From: Hydractinia symbiolongicarpus
Lineage: Eukaryota; Cnidaria; Hydrozoa; Anthoathecata; Hydractiniidae
Assembly (NCBI RefSeq): GCF_029227915.1
Contig: NC_079886.1
Location: 15,104,501-15,168,500 of the forward strand
Direction of reading: 5' to 3'
Length of the DNA: 64,000 bases
Made by a program: the position numbers and the translations under genes. Positions 24,921 through 35,753 of the stretch are shown one piece after another (position 1 is the first letter of the stretch; each line of letters opens with the position of its first letter). Below the pieces are notes generated by a model. The model saw only the letters and a list, made by a program, of their open reading frames with translations, was not told where the DNA came from and did no database searches.

Positions 24921-25184
24921 TACGAAATTAAAGGGGAATTAAGCCTCAAACTTAAATAGCATTATTTCGGTTAACATTATATGTTCGTTTCCCAAATTAT
25001 GGTCAAAATTTTGAAAAATAAATATTATTTGGATTGATTTTAATATAAAAGTTACCCCTTCTATGAGCGAACGGTAAGCGCCATTTAAATTTTCTGAGGC
25101 CACGGCTGATTCTGGAGACTGTTATATCAGGACGTATATTACGCTGAAGAAGCATAACCTTGCGCTGAGCGAAAGCAGCGAGAT

Positions 25185-25409
25185 ATGGAAAATTCAAGCT
25201 CCTGCTCTGACTCTCCTATTTCAGAAGTAGAATATTCAAGTGACTCTAGCGAAACGTCAGTAACAGGATGTTACATGAATGAGCCTGAATACTCCAAAGC
25301 AGAACTTGAAAAAGTGACTTATAAATCTAGTACTTTCGCTAAAATAGTTATAATACAAGCGAAAAACAAGACAGATTATTGTCGTAACACCCTCCTTCGT
25401 AATGTTTAA
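25185..25409 (+). CDS. Possible first exon, acidic N-terminus
   Basis: An ATG in fair context (agatATGG) opens a 74-codon frame rich in Ser, Asp and Glu: SDSPISEVEYSSDSSE, then NEPEYSKAEL. The Ser/Asp-rich start followed by EPEYS...EL resembles N-termini of P2X7-C-terminal-domain proteins in cnidarians, but the diagnostic Cys-rich domain is not seen here. The last codons run through the first copy of the 21-base repeat described below, so the true exon probably ends earlier. Confidence 0.3.
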   Translation: MENSSSCSDSPISEVEYSSDSSETSVTGCYMNEPEYSKAELEKVTYKSSTFAKIVIIQAKNKTDYCRNTLLRNV

Positions 25410-25908
25410 TATATATGTTTAAAATTACGCTAGCTACACTGTAATACAGTCAATACCATTTAGGAAAAATAATTAAAACAAGATAGAATACGCTTGTCGT
25501 AACACCCTCCTCCGTTATGAATTTTTAAAAAAAAGAACACTAAAATTGTTTGTTTTATTATTATAAGTAGGAGAATAATAACTTGCTGTATAAGTTTCGA
25601 AACAGCTAAGTATAACGTGCCGTAAAACTTTCAAAACAATACAAGTATATTCTGTACAACTTTCAAAACAGCGCAAGAATAATTCATGCTGTATAACTTT
25701 GAAAACAACACAAAAAAAATTCTTGCTGCAAAGCTTTTAAAAACAAGTTTTTTAGCATGAAAGTATTTTTATCTTTTCACCTTGAGAACTAGTTACATAT
25801 TTTTTAGTGAGACAAATTATTATTATTTTTTCTTCGCAACTAAAGCTGCGTGTGTTGCAAAAATGCAAAAATACATAAAAAAACGGTTGTCGTAACACCC
25901 TCCTCCGT
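25379..25908 (+). repeat. Three dispersed copies of a GC-rich 22-mer
   Basis: ttgtcgtaacaccctcc followed by (t/c)(t)ccgt occurs at 25379, 25494 and 25887; copies two and three are identical over 22 bases. They stand out sharply in AT-rich surroundings. Confidence 0.85.
25585..25745 (+). repeat. Degenerate ~40-bp tandem repeat
   Basis: Four diverged units each contain a ctgtaYaactttcRaaaca-like core followed by acaagaataatt. The array lies between copies 2 and 3 of the 22-mer. Confidence 0.65.
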
Positions 25909-25909
25909 T

Positions 25910-27336
25910 GTTATTCCGACCATACATTCTTGATAAAATTATTTTTATTTCGCCGACGGACCGTAAGCTAGTATCAACTTCGCCTAATTAAATTGGAGTC
26001 GCCTAACTATATATATATATAATATTTGCTGATCTATTATTCACGCATTCAGATTCAACGTTTTTTTGATACACAAGTGAGAAGCCAGAGTCAGAGCTCT
26101 TAAAACATTTATTCAACTTCTAAATCAAAATCAAGGCATTTAAGTATTTTTGTATTAGAAGATTTATTAAGTTTCAACTTTCAAGTATTTTAACTAAATT
26201 TCAAGCTTTTCAACCATGCGTTAAAGTTTTTCACGTTGGTTATTTTGCTGTGACAAGCTGGTACGTTTATACGATTTATTACGTTTGTACTACTCAATCT
26301 ATAAATTTCATTCTAAATTGTAAATATTTATTTGTTTAGTTTGAACATCATTATCATCGCCAATGTTTTACAACATCCGCAGTAAAATGTGTAGTTTAAC
26401 TTGTGCGTAAGGTCCTAGGTACCTGTGAAACCTAACAGGTGGTTCGAAATTCCAAGGTTTTTTGTTTACATGATATGGTGGCTAAAGATATGATCAATCT
26501 GTGTGTTTGCAAGTAAATATTAAATCTTTTTATAAGTATTTAAAAAACATTTTGTAGGTGAAAATTTGATTTTTGTTGTTCCTTTGATAAATCAATATAA
26601 AAAACATCAATAAAGTGAAGAACTTGCGACAGTCACAAGAAGGTTTATACAAGATTCAATTAAATTTCAAGATTTAATAATAACTTCAAGCCACAACATC
26701 TTAAGTGGGTGTTTTCAAATTAATTTAAAGTACTACCCCAGCCACCAGAACCATTATTTTTATATCTGCATGATCTCATGATCAAGGACATCAGCAGATG
26801 ATTTAGTTTCAGATCAAATCTGGTTTGTTCTAGTAGCACAGAAATCACCTTTCTAAGTTATTTACATCTCCAATAAAGATACTTTGTGATTTGTGAAGTC
26901 ACTAAATATCAGTACAACTAGATATGCTTATCTTCTTAGCATTTCTTAGACTAGTTTGTCTCTGTGCCTGGCGTTATTCTTTATGGTGTTCCATTATCTA
27001 GTGTTTTCACACCAGCTTTTTCATAAACACTCCCTTAAACTTGTACTCAGGAACTGGATAGTATTTTGAATATTTTTTATTGCTTTTATCTTTGTACATG
27101 ATGTTATTCACTATCACATGATGTTATTCACTATCAATCCATATCAAATTGGATTAACCATAAATAACATTTTTATATATACATAAAATGTATAAAAAAT
27201 TTGTGTTCACTATATTGTAAATCAAATGGTGTATATTCTAAAATAAATACAATATCTACATTTCTTGATGAAAACATTTCCTTCTTAACAAACCACGTAA
27301 AATAATCCTTTCGCATACTTTTTTATTGAAACAAAT
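25910..27336. other. No gene seen
   Basis: AT-rich, with an atgatgttattcactatca duplication near 27100-27140. No motif-bearing reading frame on either strand. Confidence 0.5.
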
Positions 27337-27605
27337 AAAAACATTTCTATCGCCGCTTTTTATTTTTAAACTTTTAAAATGCAATCTAAAAAAACATTTC
27401 TATCGCCGCTTTTCGTTTTTAAACTTTTAAAACATCATAAAAAAGATTCTTCGTTCTTAAACTTTTAAAAAGCGATCTAAAAAAACATTTCTATCGCCGC
27501 TTTTCGTTTATAAACTTTTAAAATGTGATCTTAAAAAACATTTAATCGCCGTTTTTCGTTCTTAAACTTTTGAAATGTGATCTTAAAAAACATTTATATC
27601 ACCAA
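27337..27605 (+). repeat. ~55-bp tandem repeat, five copies
   Basis: Units carry aaaaacatttctatcgccgc, then ttttcgtt and aaacttttaaaat. Copies differ by small indels and substitutions. Confidence 0.85.
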
Positions 27606-28940
27606 ATTTTAAATATGGTTGGGCAAATGAGATGGCAAGGGTTTACATATACAATTGATATTTATCGAAGTTAATTTATATTAAAATACTATTTCAAATT
27701 CAACTCCGATGACTAATTTTATAATGAAACACAAACAAATAAACTTCTATACTTAATTACTGCAATTAAAAATTTCAAAAGAGTTCGCGTAAAATAGATT
27801 GCTAAGATTGATCTTGCAACCTATTGTGATTAAACAATCGATCGCGTCATGGCATTGTTTGTTAAAAGCTATCGCAATGTTATTGTTCTGTGTAAACTAT
27901 TCATGCAAATTTCATGTCCGCGGTAGATTACATTCTGACTGTACTGTACATGGTAAAATAAGAATGTGTGTAATGTGTGTAATTTAAAATGATGCGCATA
28001 AGTTTCACTTGAACGTGTGTCACTTACAAGAGTTGCACGACACTTGAAAAGTTTGTTAGCTAAAACTGGGAGAAACATGGGAATTGGTTTTGTGATCGGG
28101 AAACTAATAAAATAAAAAAGTGGTGTTTAGCCTGTACACTACAAATTTACTTACTTTTTCCCAATGAAAGATTTGGAAAAAGCTACAATGTTCTTGAAGA
28201 ACAAGTATAATTTGAAAATTCTTATGTGGATAAATGCCAGGAAACACCAAAACTACACTATTCACTCTTTTGGGATAGATATTTTACAAGTTTTTTATTA
28301 ATATTTTTCAAATTTTTAGTTTCACGAACCTTGCGAGCTTTTCAGGCTTGTCGCTGTCTGCCTTCTTTGCTGTGTCTTGATTATCCAAAACGTTTTAGCG
28401 ATCCTTACCAATTTGCTGGTAACCGAAAAAGTTCCGCTCAGATTCACGCTATTCAAAATCAACAATCTAGGCACATTGTTATTTATTAATTTTTTGTCGT
28501 TAACGTTAGATTAGCATTTCACATAAAGCTAAAAATGGTAGCATGCTAGTAAAAAAATGGAAGTCTTTGACAGATGTTTTAGAAGAAAATGCGGTGGAAA
28601 AAGCTGTTTTCAGGCATCTGAAAACATGGAATTTCAAAATTTTCCATAAGGACGCCGCAATGAGGCGTCCCCCAAAAGATCCACAAGAAATTTCCAATTG
28701 AGGCCTAGTGGCCTTAAGTGAGAATTTCTAGCTAACACACTGATTGTTGTGACATTGTTTTTCATATATTAAAATTACACCAGTACAACACAAGAAACAG
28801 TTTTTTCAGGAATATTTGAGTAGGTGTGCGAAAATCAAGTAACATGTGCGATGTAAGGGATCGTCTCAAAATGTTCGTATGTTTTTTTCGTATAATTATA
28901 CGAACGCTACAAAGTACTTCGTTTCGTGAAACGAATATCA
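27606..28940. other. No supportable gene
   Basis: AT-rich. Short frames at 27799-27987 and 28226-28489 lack known motifs. A locally duplicated gtgtgtaatgtgtgtaa is seen near 27965. Confidence 0.5.
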
Positions 28941-30123
28941 GGCCTCGTCAGGAAGAAAAATGCTGGCGTGCGAGCACGTCATGATACTTCTTAATAATTT
29001 TAAGGTGTGCGTTGTTCGCACGGCATAATCTTCAATGGCGTGCGATGGTGTGTGCTCATTTTTGTTTCGTTTTTTTTCCGAATAATCATAGAACTCGCAT
29101 ACAGCAACACTAATTTTGCCATGTTTTAAAAAAGCAGGTAATTTGTTGCGATGAAACTAAAATGTGCGATGCGTTCATTATTTATTATTTTTGAAAAAAA
29201 AAGTATACAACGTAGCAACAGAACGAAGAAAAATTATACAACATGCAAGTTACAGTCATAAAACTCTTTCAGGTAATAACTTTTTTGTAAATATTTTTTA
29301 TTTTTATATTTTTCAAAAAAATATATCATTAAACATTAAACTGTTTTTTTATAAAAAAAATCCCTCATGTTATTATTGTTGCTTTAATCTTAAAACATTC
29401 CCCCCTAAACAAAACAATAACAAGCTTTGTGACGTCCTGTTTCTATGGCGATGTTTTAAAACTATACAGATTGTTGTCTGAGTTGTAAAGCAATGATTGT
29501 TGAAAATATTCAGAAAGCAAAGTCTGCATGTGGCAATTGATCACCATAACTATAATTAGATATCATGCTGACTCTGTGCTTGCGAAAGAACATGCAGGAA
29601 GTGATTTCTGCGAAAGAACATGCTGGAAGTGATTTCTTATAACGAAAGTAGCGAAAGCATTTAAAGAAGTAAAAGACGGAAAAGTTGAACTTTAAAATTT
29701 ATTTATTAATTTTAAAAGAGCAACTAAATTAAAAAAAATTAAATGGTGAATTAAAATTAATGTCTTTGTTTTTCTTTAATATAACTCGCGAGTAACATGA
29801 TATATTTTTTTAAAGATTTACTTGCGAGTAGTTTAATTATTGATTACTCTTATTTATTTTACTTGCACTCGCATTGTACTCTCACTCTGAATTATTTTAC
29901 TCACATTTATTTGTACTTGTACTCTCAAAGATGTGTAGCTTTACTCGCGATCGGCACTTTATATTATTCCTGTGCTCCTTCATTGAACAAAACATTATTT
30001 ATTTTGGTGTGCGATTAGCGCACGCCTGAGGTATTTAGTGTTTTTTTTGGCGTGCGAAGATCGCACAGGAACATTCAAACATGGCGTGTGCGCGTGCGAT
30101 CGCACGCCATTTCTGACGAGGCC
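28941..30123. mobile_element. Short-TIR DNA element, non-coding
   Basis: ggcctcgtcag at the left end is matched by ctgacgaggcc at the right end; just inside, both ends carry ggcgtgcga-like sequence. The interior is AT-rich without a transposase. Target duplications are not clear. Probably a non-autonomous element. Confidence 0.5.
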
Positions 30124-30474
30124 AGAATGTCATACGAAGTGCTTCGTTTAAAATAAAAAATGTAAACGAAGTTTATACGAACTTTTTTAATAAATGATAC
30201 GAACTTAAACAAAGTTTTTTTATCGTACAAAATGAAATGATACGAACTTTGAACAAAGTAAATTGCTATGCGATCTTGAAACGAACTTCAAAATACCTGC
30301 GTAATTGCGCATAATTATTTCAATACGAAACCAGAAACAAAAGAATTAAACAATTTTTTTTAAAAAACGAAAAGAAATAATACGCACTTTAAACGAAACC
30401 AGAAATAAAAAAAGTAAAATATACGAGGTTGACTTCTTTGAAAAGACTAGTAAAATTGCATATTCATAGGTTCA
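30124..30474. other. No gene; cgaa-rich decayed repeat
   Basis: Repeated acgaacttt / aaacgaa words at irregular spacing; nothing coding. Confidence 0.5.
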
Positions 30475-30700
30475 ATCTACACAATCTACAGCGATCTTTT
30501 CGCTTTCTATGATCCCGTTTTCATGAATTTTAAACGATCTACGGCGATCTTTTCGCTTTCTACGATCTTGTTTTCATGATTTCAAATGTTCCACAGCGAT
30601 CTTTTCGCTTTCTACGATCCTGTTTTCATGATTTTAAACGATCTACGCCGATCTTTCCGTTTTCTAGGATCCCGTTTTCATGATTTTTAAACAAATAAAT
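30475..30700 (+). repeat. ~58-bp tandem repeat, four copies
   Basis: Units read gatcttttcgctttctacgat, then c(c/t)(c/t)gttttcatgattt and aaacgatctac. The fourth copy is more diverged (ccgttttc). Confidence 0.85.
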
Positions 30701-31916
30701 TGACTTTCACGATGCATCGTGATTTTCGCGATCCATATCGCGACCGTCATGACACATCTTTAAACATTATAAAAATCATGTAATTAATATCACGAGAGAA
30801 TAACACAATTAAATATGAATAGTTGTTTTTTGTTTGTTTCTACTTCGCCCGTAGAATAAGTAATTAAGTTGGAGTCACCTTATTTCTAAAATCCAATTTC
30901 TAATAAAAATACAAGATGCAAAAGAACTTTTAAATGTAAAAAAACAAAAACAAAGACACAAGATTACACATCTATACACATCTATTGTTTAATATTTTTA
31001 ATGTTATTCACGATCCATCGCAACAATCACGATTAATAGTGACGATCGCGATAGCATCGTTATTTTTTTATACATCGCGACTATCGTGAAGCTTTTCATT
31101 AACATTTTTTCTATCGCGATGGTCACGATAGGATCGCGGATCGTTCCTATCGCGCATGATACGCGCTCACAATGTTAGGTGTCCTGATTCCAGTACTGTA
31201 GAAGGGAAGCATATTGTCATCGAGCATCGTTTTAATGGGTATGATAGGCCCAGAATATGAAATTTTGTTGGTTGATGTAGGTATCAATGGCAGAAATTCT
31301 GATGGTGGAATTTGGGGTAATTGTGCTCGAAAGGTTGCGTTGAGTCCAATAGTACTAATCTCCCTGCTTCCACATCGTTGTTTAATGATACCTTTTTGAT
31401 TTCTCTGCTCATGCACGTACAGAGAGATTGAAAAGTTTTTTCAAGTACCTCTATTGTATGCTTTTCATCAAACAAAGAATATAAACTGTCTTTTACTGCT
31501 AATCTTTTCTGTTTAATTGTTGTGATCTGGATCGTCATTTTTCCACAGTACTGGATTTCTCGATAAAAGTTTATGAGTTCTCGTTTTTCTTGCTTGTTCA
31601 TTTTCAACTTTTCTTCCACACAACAACAACAATTCTTGTATTATGAACTTTCCGTTATGATTATTCAGCATTATCCAGAAAATGATTGGAGAAAATACCG
31701 TATTCTGATTGGTAGATTATTGCAGCAAAAAAAATGTTGCAAACCATGGGAGACGAAGCAACAACCTGAAACTTTGCTGCATGTTGTCTGCAACATTCAA
31801 CAACAAAAAAATGTTGCAAGAAATCAAATCGATTTAATTTTGTGCAACAATTTTTTTGACAAATTTAGTCGCATTGCACGAAAAAAATCCCATCATTTTA
31901 CCCGGCTCGACGATGC
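30701..31916. other. Unassigned stretch with a possible minus-strand exon
   Basis: A minus-strand frame at 31284-31619 (111 codons) begins with a Lys/Glu-rich helix and could be a first exon or a transposon remnant; no family is recognised. Nearby tgttgca words recur in both orientations, suggesting repeat origin. Confidence 0.3.
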
Positions 31917-31976
31917 AATTTTTTCATCCGCGTGCAATGCAACAAAATCGTATTGCATGCGGATGGAAAAATCACA
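31917..31976. repeat. Short inverted repeat
   Basis: Arms of about 20 bp: attttttcatccgcgtgcaa and, inverted, ttgcatgcggatggaaaaa, with one or two mismatches around a short spacer. Confidence 0.75.
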
Positions 31977-33171
31977 TCGTCTCCCCAAAGCTTAAAACAT
32001 TTAAACATCTTCTAATATCTTCCAGTTTTTACAATAAAGGCCTTAAAAAATTAGCCAACAAGGTGATTTTGCGCCTTTAACGAAGTTATCGTCTAGTCTT
32101 GATAAGTACAGGTATGTTCGTGCACCAATATGGTCAATTGTCGCGTGTATGGCATATTTTTACACCATATTTTTTTCAATGTGTAAATTTATTGGGTCCA
32201 TTCTTTTCAATCCTCTAGTAGTGTGGATAAGGAACTGTTAACAAGGTGGTTAAAGGATGGCACCAAGTATGGAATTCCCACAGAGTTGATTGAATTTTAT
32301 CTATTCACAACTTTTTATGAGAGTTCCAAGAATTTTTGAAAAAATATTTTGTCAGTCATTTTTAATGTGCAGAGTCTGCGAAAACTTTGAACCAATATTT
32401 CTTGACAAATAAAGTGGAAATACTTTTGTTTTTTTTTAAGCTAAAAGGTTCTTAAGTGTTTCAAACAAGGAATTAACCTAGCATGGTAATAAATAAATGC
32501 AGTATACACAATTTATACATAATTTATATCCCTGGTCGTAATTGGGCGATGGTTGTATATGGGCGAACCCACTCTTAGCTAGTTATAGCTAGCTAGCGAG
32601 ATAAAATAGACTTACATTTTTTCCTGTAGTATTCCATAATAAAAGTAACAAATAAATATACCCAAACAACATCCAATTAACTTTTGAATTTCGCTCATTC
32701 TTGTATTTAAAAATTCAAAAAGCGATGGTTTTTTTGTAGTGATTATAGGCAGATTTATGTCCACAAAAAATTCCTTCTGTATGACCATATTATTTCGATG
32801 AAAACTCTTTCAATGTTATTCAAATTTTTCTTGGAAAGCGAAAACTCCCAGTTGGCTATCATATAAAATACAGGTTTTTGATGCCAATACCATCTTAATT
32901 TTGCTGTGCCAGCATTGTTTCACTGGACTACTTCATATCACTTGATTGGCTAATACGAGATTATTACCGGAACAGTTTAAAGCAAGATCAATATTTGGCG
33001 GTTAGATGGGATATGTAGTGGTGGGGGCGATAATAATTCAGGAAATAAAAAACTCAGTCCATTTTTCGAGTTCTTCTTTCTATGGAAGGTCGTTCATAAC
33101 TATTCAACACGTTCTCTAGGCAAAAATATACTAGTATAGTATAAGTGTATTCTGTCCTTAATAATACATAT
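31977..33171. other. No gene seen
   Basis: AT-rich flank to the left of the provirus; no motif-bearing frame. Confidence 0.5.
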
Positions 33172-33258
33172 GCGGTATATTTACGGACAGGTTAATTTAT
33201 ACATACACGTATATTTACGGCAAAATCAATTAATACATACACAGTATATTTACAAACG
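33172..33258 (+). repeat. ~45-bp tandem repeat, two copies plus a part
   Basis: gtatatttacgg ... taatacatacac occurs twice and a third partial copy follows. Confidence 0.75.
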
Positions 33259-33477
33259 GAAGGTGCCATTGTGGACAGCAGGATCAACAATCTTGCCGGC
33301 GTAGCTGTTCTGCCCAACCTTAGGACGCTGCCCAATCTTTGGACATAAATTTGCCCAGTTTCAAGACTGGTCAGAGAATGCAAAATGTATGTTCTGGGAC
33401 AGTCGACGGACGACGACGACGACAAGGGAAATTCCTCAAATCCCGAATTCCCCGAATCCAACAAATACGACAATTCC

Positions 33478-33561
33478 GGGAAATCCGATAAAATCCCACG
33501 CATGCGTAATAGCGACTAACAGGAATAATGCTGACATCAACAAAAATAGAGATTGCGCAAA
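33478..33561 (+). repeat. Left terminal inverted repeat of the provirus
   Basis: Starts gggaaatccg and shares taatagcgactaac, ggaataatgctgacatcaac and aaaaatagagat with the right end. It carries a 19-bp segment (33488-33506) absent from the right copy. Confidence 0.85.
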
Positions 33562-33599
33562 TGGGAATTCCCTTATTCGATGGTCCCCACCAATGATCC

Positions 33600-33899
33600 T
33601 GGATAGGGTACCCCTTGCTGCTCGAGGATGTCCCAGATCATGCAAAGACCCAGGAAATGTGTACCAAGGCGGCCGATGAAGATCCCAGGGCACTCGCGTT
33701 TGTTCCAGATTGGTTCATGAATCGAGCGATGAATAACGGCATCAATCCCTAAGTGCTTGATGCATATCAATCAAGAACGATGGTAAAGGCCAGAATTGGT
33801 TATGAATTAGCTCCAATAACGTGGCATCCCGATAGAGTCATTGATTGGTGTTTTTCAGAGGATGAAAAGACAGACCTTGAGCTCTTGTGGAGTAAATAA
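33600..33899 (+). pseudogene. Polinton accessory protein with WHPDR-DWC motif (one stop)
   Basis: The plus-strand frame contains EDVPDHAKTQEMC, then LAFVPDWF and, after an in-frame TAA at 33750-33752, LAPITWHPDRVIDWC and DEKTDLELLW. I recognise this combination (VPDWF, then WHP-R...DWC...DEK) from a small protein family common in cnidarian Polinton-like elements. Function unknown. The ATG at 33657 is not certain, since family-like sequence already precedes it. It is the first gene after the left TIR. Confidence 0.6.
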
Positions 33900-33902
33900 A
33901 CG

Positions 33903-34061
33903 ATGAAGGAACAATGCGACGACTGTGAAAAGATACTCGACACCTATGACAGATGCTCCTGCGGACGGAGATTCTTCATAAAAGGTAAACTGCCCTGCTG
34001 GTACTGCTGGCATGAGTATATCACGTATAATAGTGGTAGCTGTCCGTGTGATGCTAGTTGA
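33903..34061 (+). CDS. Cysteine-rich mini-protein, zinc-binding type
   Basis: 52 codons from ATG at 33903 to TGA, starting three bases after the preceding stop. Cysteines are arranged as C-x2-C, C-x-C, C-x2-C (CWYC) and C-x-C (CPC), which suggests one or two zinc sites. aaataaac lies just before the ATG, close to the element's TAAATG start motif. No disruption. Unknown function; tight spacing suggests co-expression with its neighbours. Confidence 0.55.
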   Translation: MKEQCDDCEKILDTYDRCSCGRRFFIKGKLPCWYCWHEYITYNSGSCPCDAS

Positions 34062-34085
34062 AGTTTTGTTTCCACAAATAAAAGG

Positions 34086-34748
34086 ATGTTCAAATTCGAT
34101 AACGAGAATGTTAACTCAAGAGACTTTTATGCCAAAGTGACTCCACTAAATATCGAAGACGTAAACGTTGAAAATATCGTGCTAAGCGACCCTATCCCAT
34201 CAAACAAGGGCAAAGATGAACGCTTCGTTGTTAGCTATAAAAATAGTGACAACAAGCTATCCCCTCTATTGATCAAAACACCTAAAAAGCTCTATTCCGA
34301 TGGTGCCTAGCGTTACGATGAGGGCTGCTCTCTTACCATGTCATTCGACATCTATAACCACCCCGAATGGTTAGAGAAGTATGAGAGTATCCTGACCAAG
34401 GTAGAGTCCTTGGAGGGTCATTGATTCACCACCGCACCTGTAAAATAAGGTAAATACATTACCACCAAGGTGAAGGAGTGGGAGAGCAAAGTCAGAACCG
34501 ACTTCCATTCCAAAAAAGTACCACTAAAACAAAGCTGCGAGTGCAAAGCCATCATCAAGTTATATGGCATCTATAAGCAAGGTTCAAATTACTACATGCA
34601 AACCTACTTGGAGGAGTGTAAGTATAAGGTTGTCGAGTTTTATGGCTCCCGCTACCTTAGTGATTCCGACTCTGATGACGAATCCTTCGTCGTAGTAGAC
34701 TTTTGGTATGTTGTTGATCCAGCATGCCAAAACAAACATGAACGTTAA
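34086..34748 (+). pseudogene. DUF5871-like Polinton protein with three in-frame stops
   Basis: One frame runs from ATG 34086 to TAA 34746-34748 and is interrupted by TAG (34308-34310), TGA and TAA. Visible segments: NVNSRDFYAKVTP, FVVSYKNSDNKLSPLLIKTP, LTMSFDIYNHPEWLEKYE, then a Cys-containing C-terminal part with SDSDSDDESFVVVDF. The N-terminal half resembles the giant-virus DUF5871 family (ISY...L.IQTP type), which has no firmly known function. aaataaaagg precedes the ATG. Confidence 0.5.
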
Positions 34749-34887
34749 CGAACTGAAAAAAGCTGCGAAAGCACTAAAGGTCCGTAACTATTCCACTATG
34801 AACAAGGTCAACCTTTTCGAAGCGATCCGCAAGGCCAAGTACAAGGACTCTTCGACACAGACGGACGGTCCTTATTGCGAACCTTGA
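34738..34887 (+). CDS. Small SAP/Rho-N-like domain protein
   Basis: 49 codons, ATG overlapping the end of the preceding gene. Residues 4-34 (ELKKAAKALKVRNYSTMNKV then NLFEAIRKA) fit the helix-extended loop-helix pattern of SAP or Rho-N domains, which bind nucleic acid. The N-terminus of the element's PolB has the same kind of domain. The C-terminus (TDGPYCEP) is short and may be truncated by a deletion that also removed part of the opposing gene. Confidence 0.5.
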   Translation: MNVNELKKAAKALKVRNYSTMNKVNLFEAIRKAKYKDSSTQTDGPYCEP

Positions 34888-35097
34888 GCTAGGATCGCCT
34901 GGCAGAACAATCTTGAGCACCTTCTGGAAGATCTCGCTCAAAGGCAGCGAACTATCATACACGATGGTGAGTTGCTGATCGATGGTGATACAGGTGAAGT
35001 GGTTGGCATAGCCTAGTAGAGTTTTGTGGGAGCTTATGCAGGAGCTACCTCCAACAAAACTTACATTGAGTATGCCGGTGGTTGTTCTAAGTAGCAC
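34774..35097 (-). pseudogene. Possible C48/adenain-like protease fragment
   Basis: The minus-strand frame has NHFTCITIDQQLTIVYDSSL: a His followed 15 residues later by Asp in a V-Y-D-S context. This fits the His/Asp part of ULP1/adenain-type cysteine proteases, the expected Polinton maturation protease. The N-terminal ILNVSFVGG also fits such proteins. The catalytic Cys block is not seen; from about 34888 downward the frame overlaps the SAP-like gene on the other strand and is probably not authentic. Alternative: an unrelated virion protein. Confidence 0.4.
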
Positions 35098-35748
35098 TTA
35101 CATATTGTGCAGACTGAAGTTTTTTGAGAAGTTCCTCCCTAGCCTCCTGTCTCCCTTGCGCTGATAATTTCGCGCGCTCGTTATCTCGTTGATCATTGTC
35201 ACAGCCTTCTTAGTCCTCTGGCGTATCTGCTCCTTTAGCATCATGTAGCGCTGTTTCTCTTGTATAATCATGGTGAACTCGCTGTCGGAGATCACACTAT
35301 CTTGTATCGCTTTGGAGATCTTGTCGAACACGGTGTCCAGCTTGGACTCCGCTAGGAGTTTGATACATTCATGTTTGTGGACCTTAACACTTATGCGTTT
35401 GGACGCATTCTTCAAACCTAGTTGCCCCATGCCTACTGCAAGAGCCGCTTCTTCCAGACCTATGGCTATTGGAGCTCTGAAACCCGTTGGAAGTGTGGCA
35501 ATGCCAGCTGTGGCGGTTATCATAGTTACTTCGATCATTCCATGATCTGCATATCTCAACCCTATCCCCCAGACTTTGAACTTTTTATACAGCTTCTCCC
35601 GTTCTTTGATCTTATCACGGAAGAACGCTTCGATCTCTTCGATCTTTTTCAACCGATAGACCTGGCTCTCTTCTCGGGTATTATGCGTAGGCTCTTGCTC
35701 AGGCGCACTTGGCGGTAAAGGCGGGTAAAGCTTACCAATATCAGCCAT
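35098..35748 (-). CDS. Virion-type membrane protein with YPxL and PSAP late-domain motifs
   Basis: 216 codons, uninterrupted. The ATG overlaps TAAATG (minus strand gaataaatgg). The N-terminus has LYPPLPPSAPEQEP at residues 7-20: a YPxL-like motif directly followed by PSAP. Residues 31-58 look like a charged coiled coil (YRLKKIEEIEAFFRDKIKE). Residues 70-112 form a long small-residue hydrophobic region that could insert into membrane. A second helical part follows, with LLAESKLDTVFDKISKAI. I recognise this as a conserved protein of cnidarian Polinton-like elements; its role is unknown, but hydrophobic core plus late-domain motifs suggest a virion or budding role. Confidence 0.65.
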   Translation of the reverse strand: MADIGKLYPPLPPSAPEQEPTHNTREESQVYRLKKIEEIEAFFRDKIKEREKLYKKFKVWGIGLRYADHGMIEVTMITATAGIATLPTGFRAPIAIGLEEAALAVGMGQLGLKNASKRISVKVHKHECIKLLAESKLDTVFDKISKAIQDSVISDSEFTMIIQEKQRYMMLKEQIRQRTKKAVTMINEITSARNYQRKGDRRLGRNFSKNFSLHNM

Positions 35749-35751
35749 TTA
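35746..35751 (-). promoter_or_regulatory. TAAATG start motif, late-domain protein gene
   Basis: The minus strand reads gaaTAAATGG with the ATG as start codon. Confidence 0.6.
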
Positions 35752-35753
35752 TT

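Noticed and set aside
33250-33477. Left flank as part of the provirus
   Set aside because: GC is high and aattcc(c) words recur, but no match to the right end was found, so the TIR start at 33478 was used as the border; the true end could be further left.
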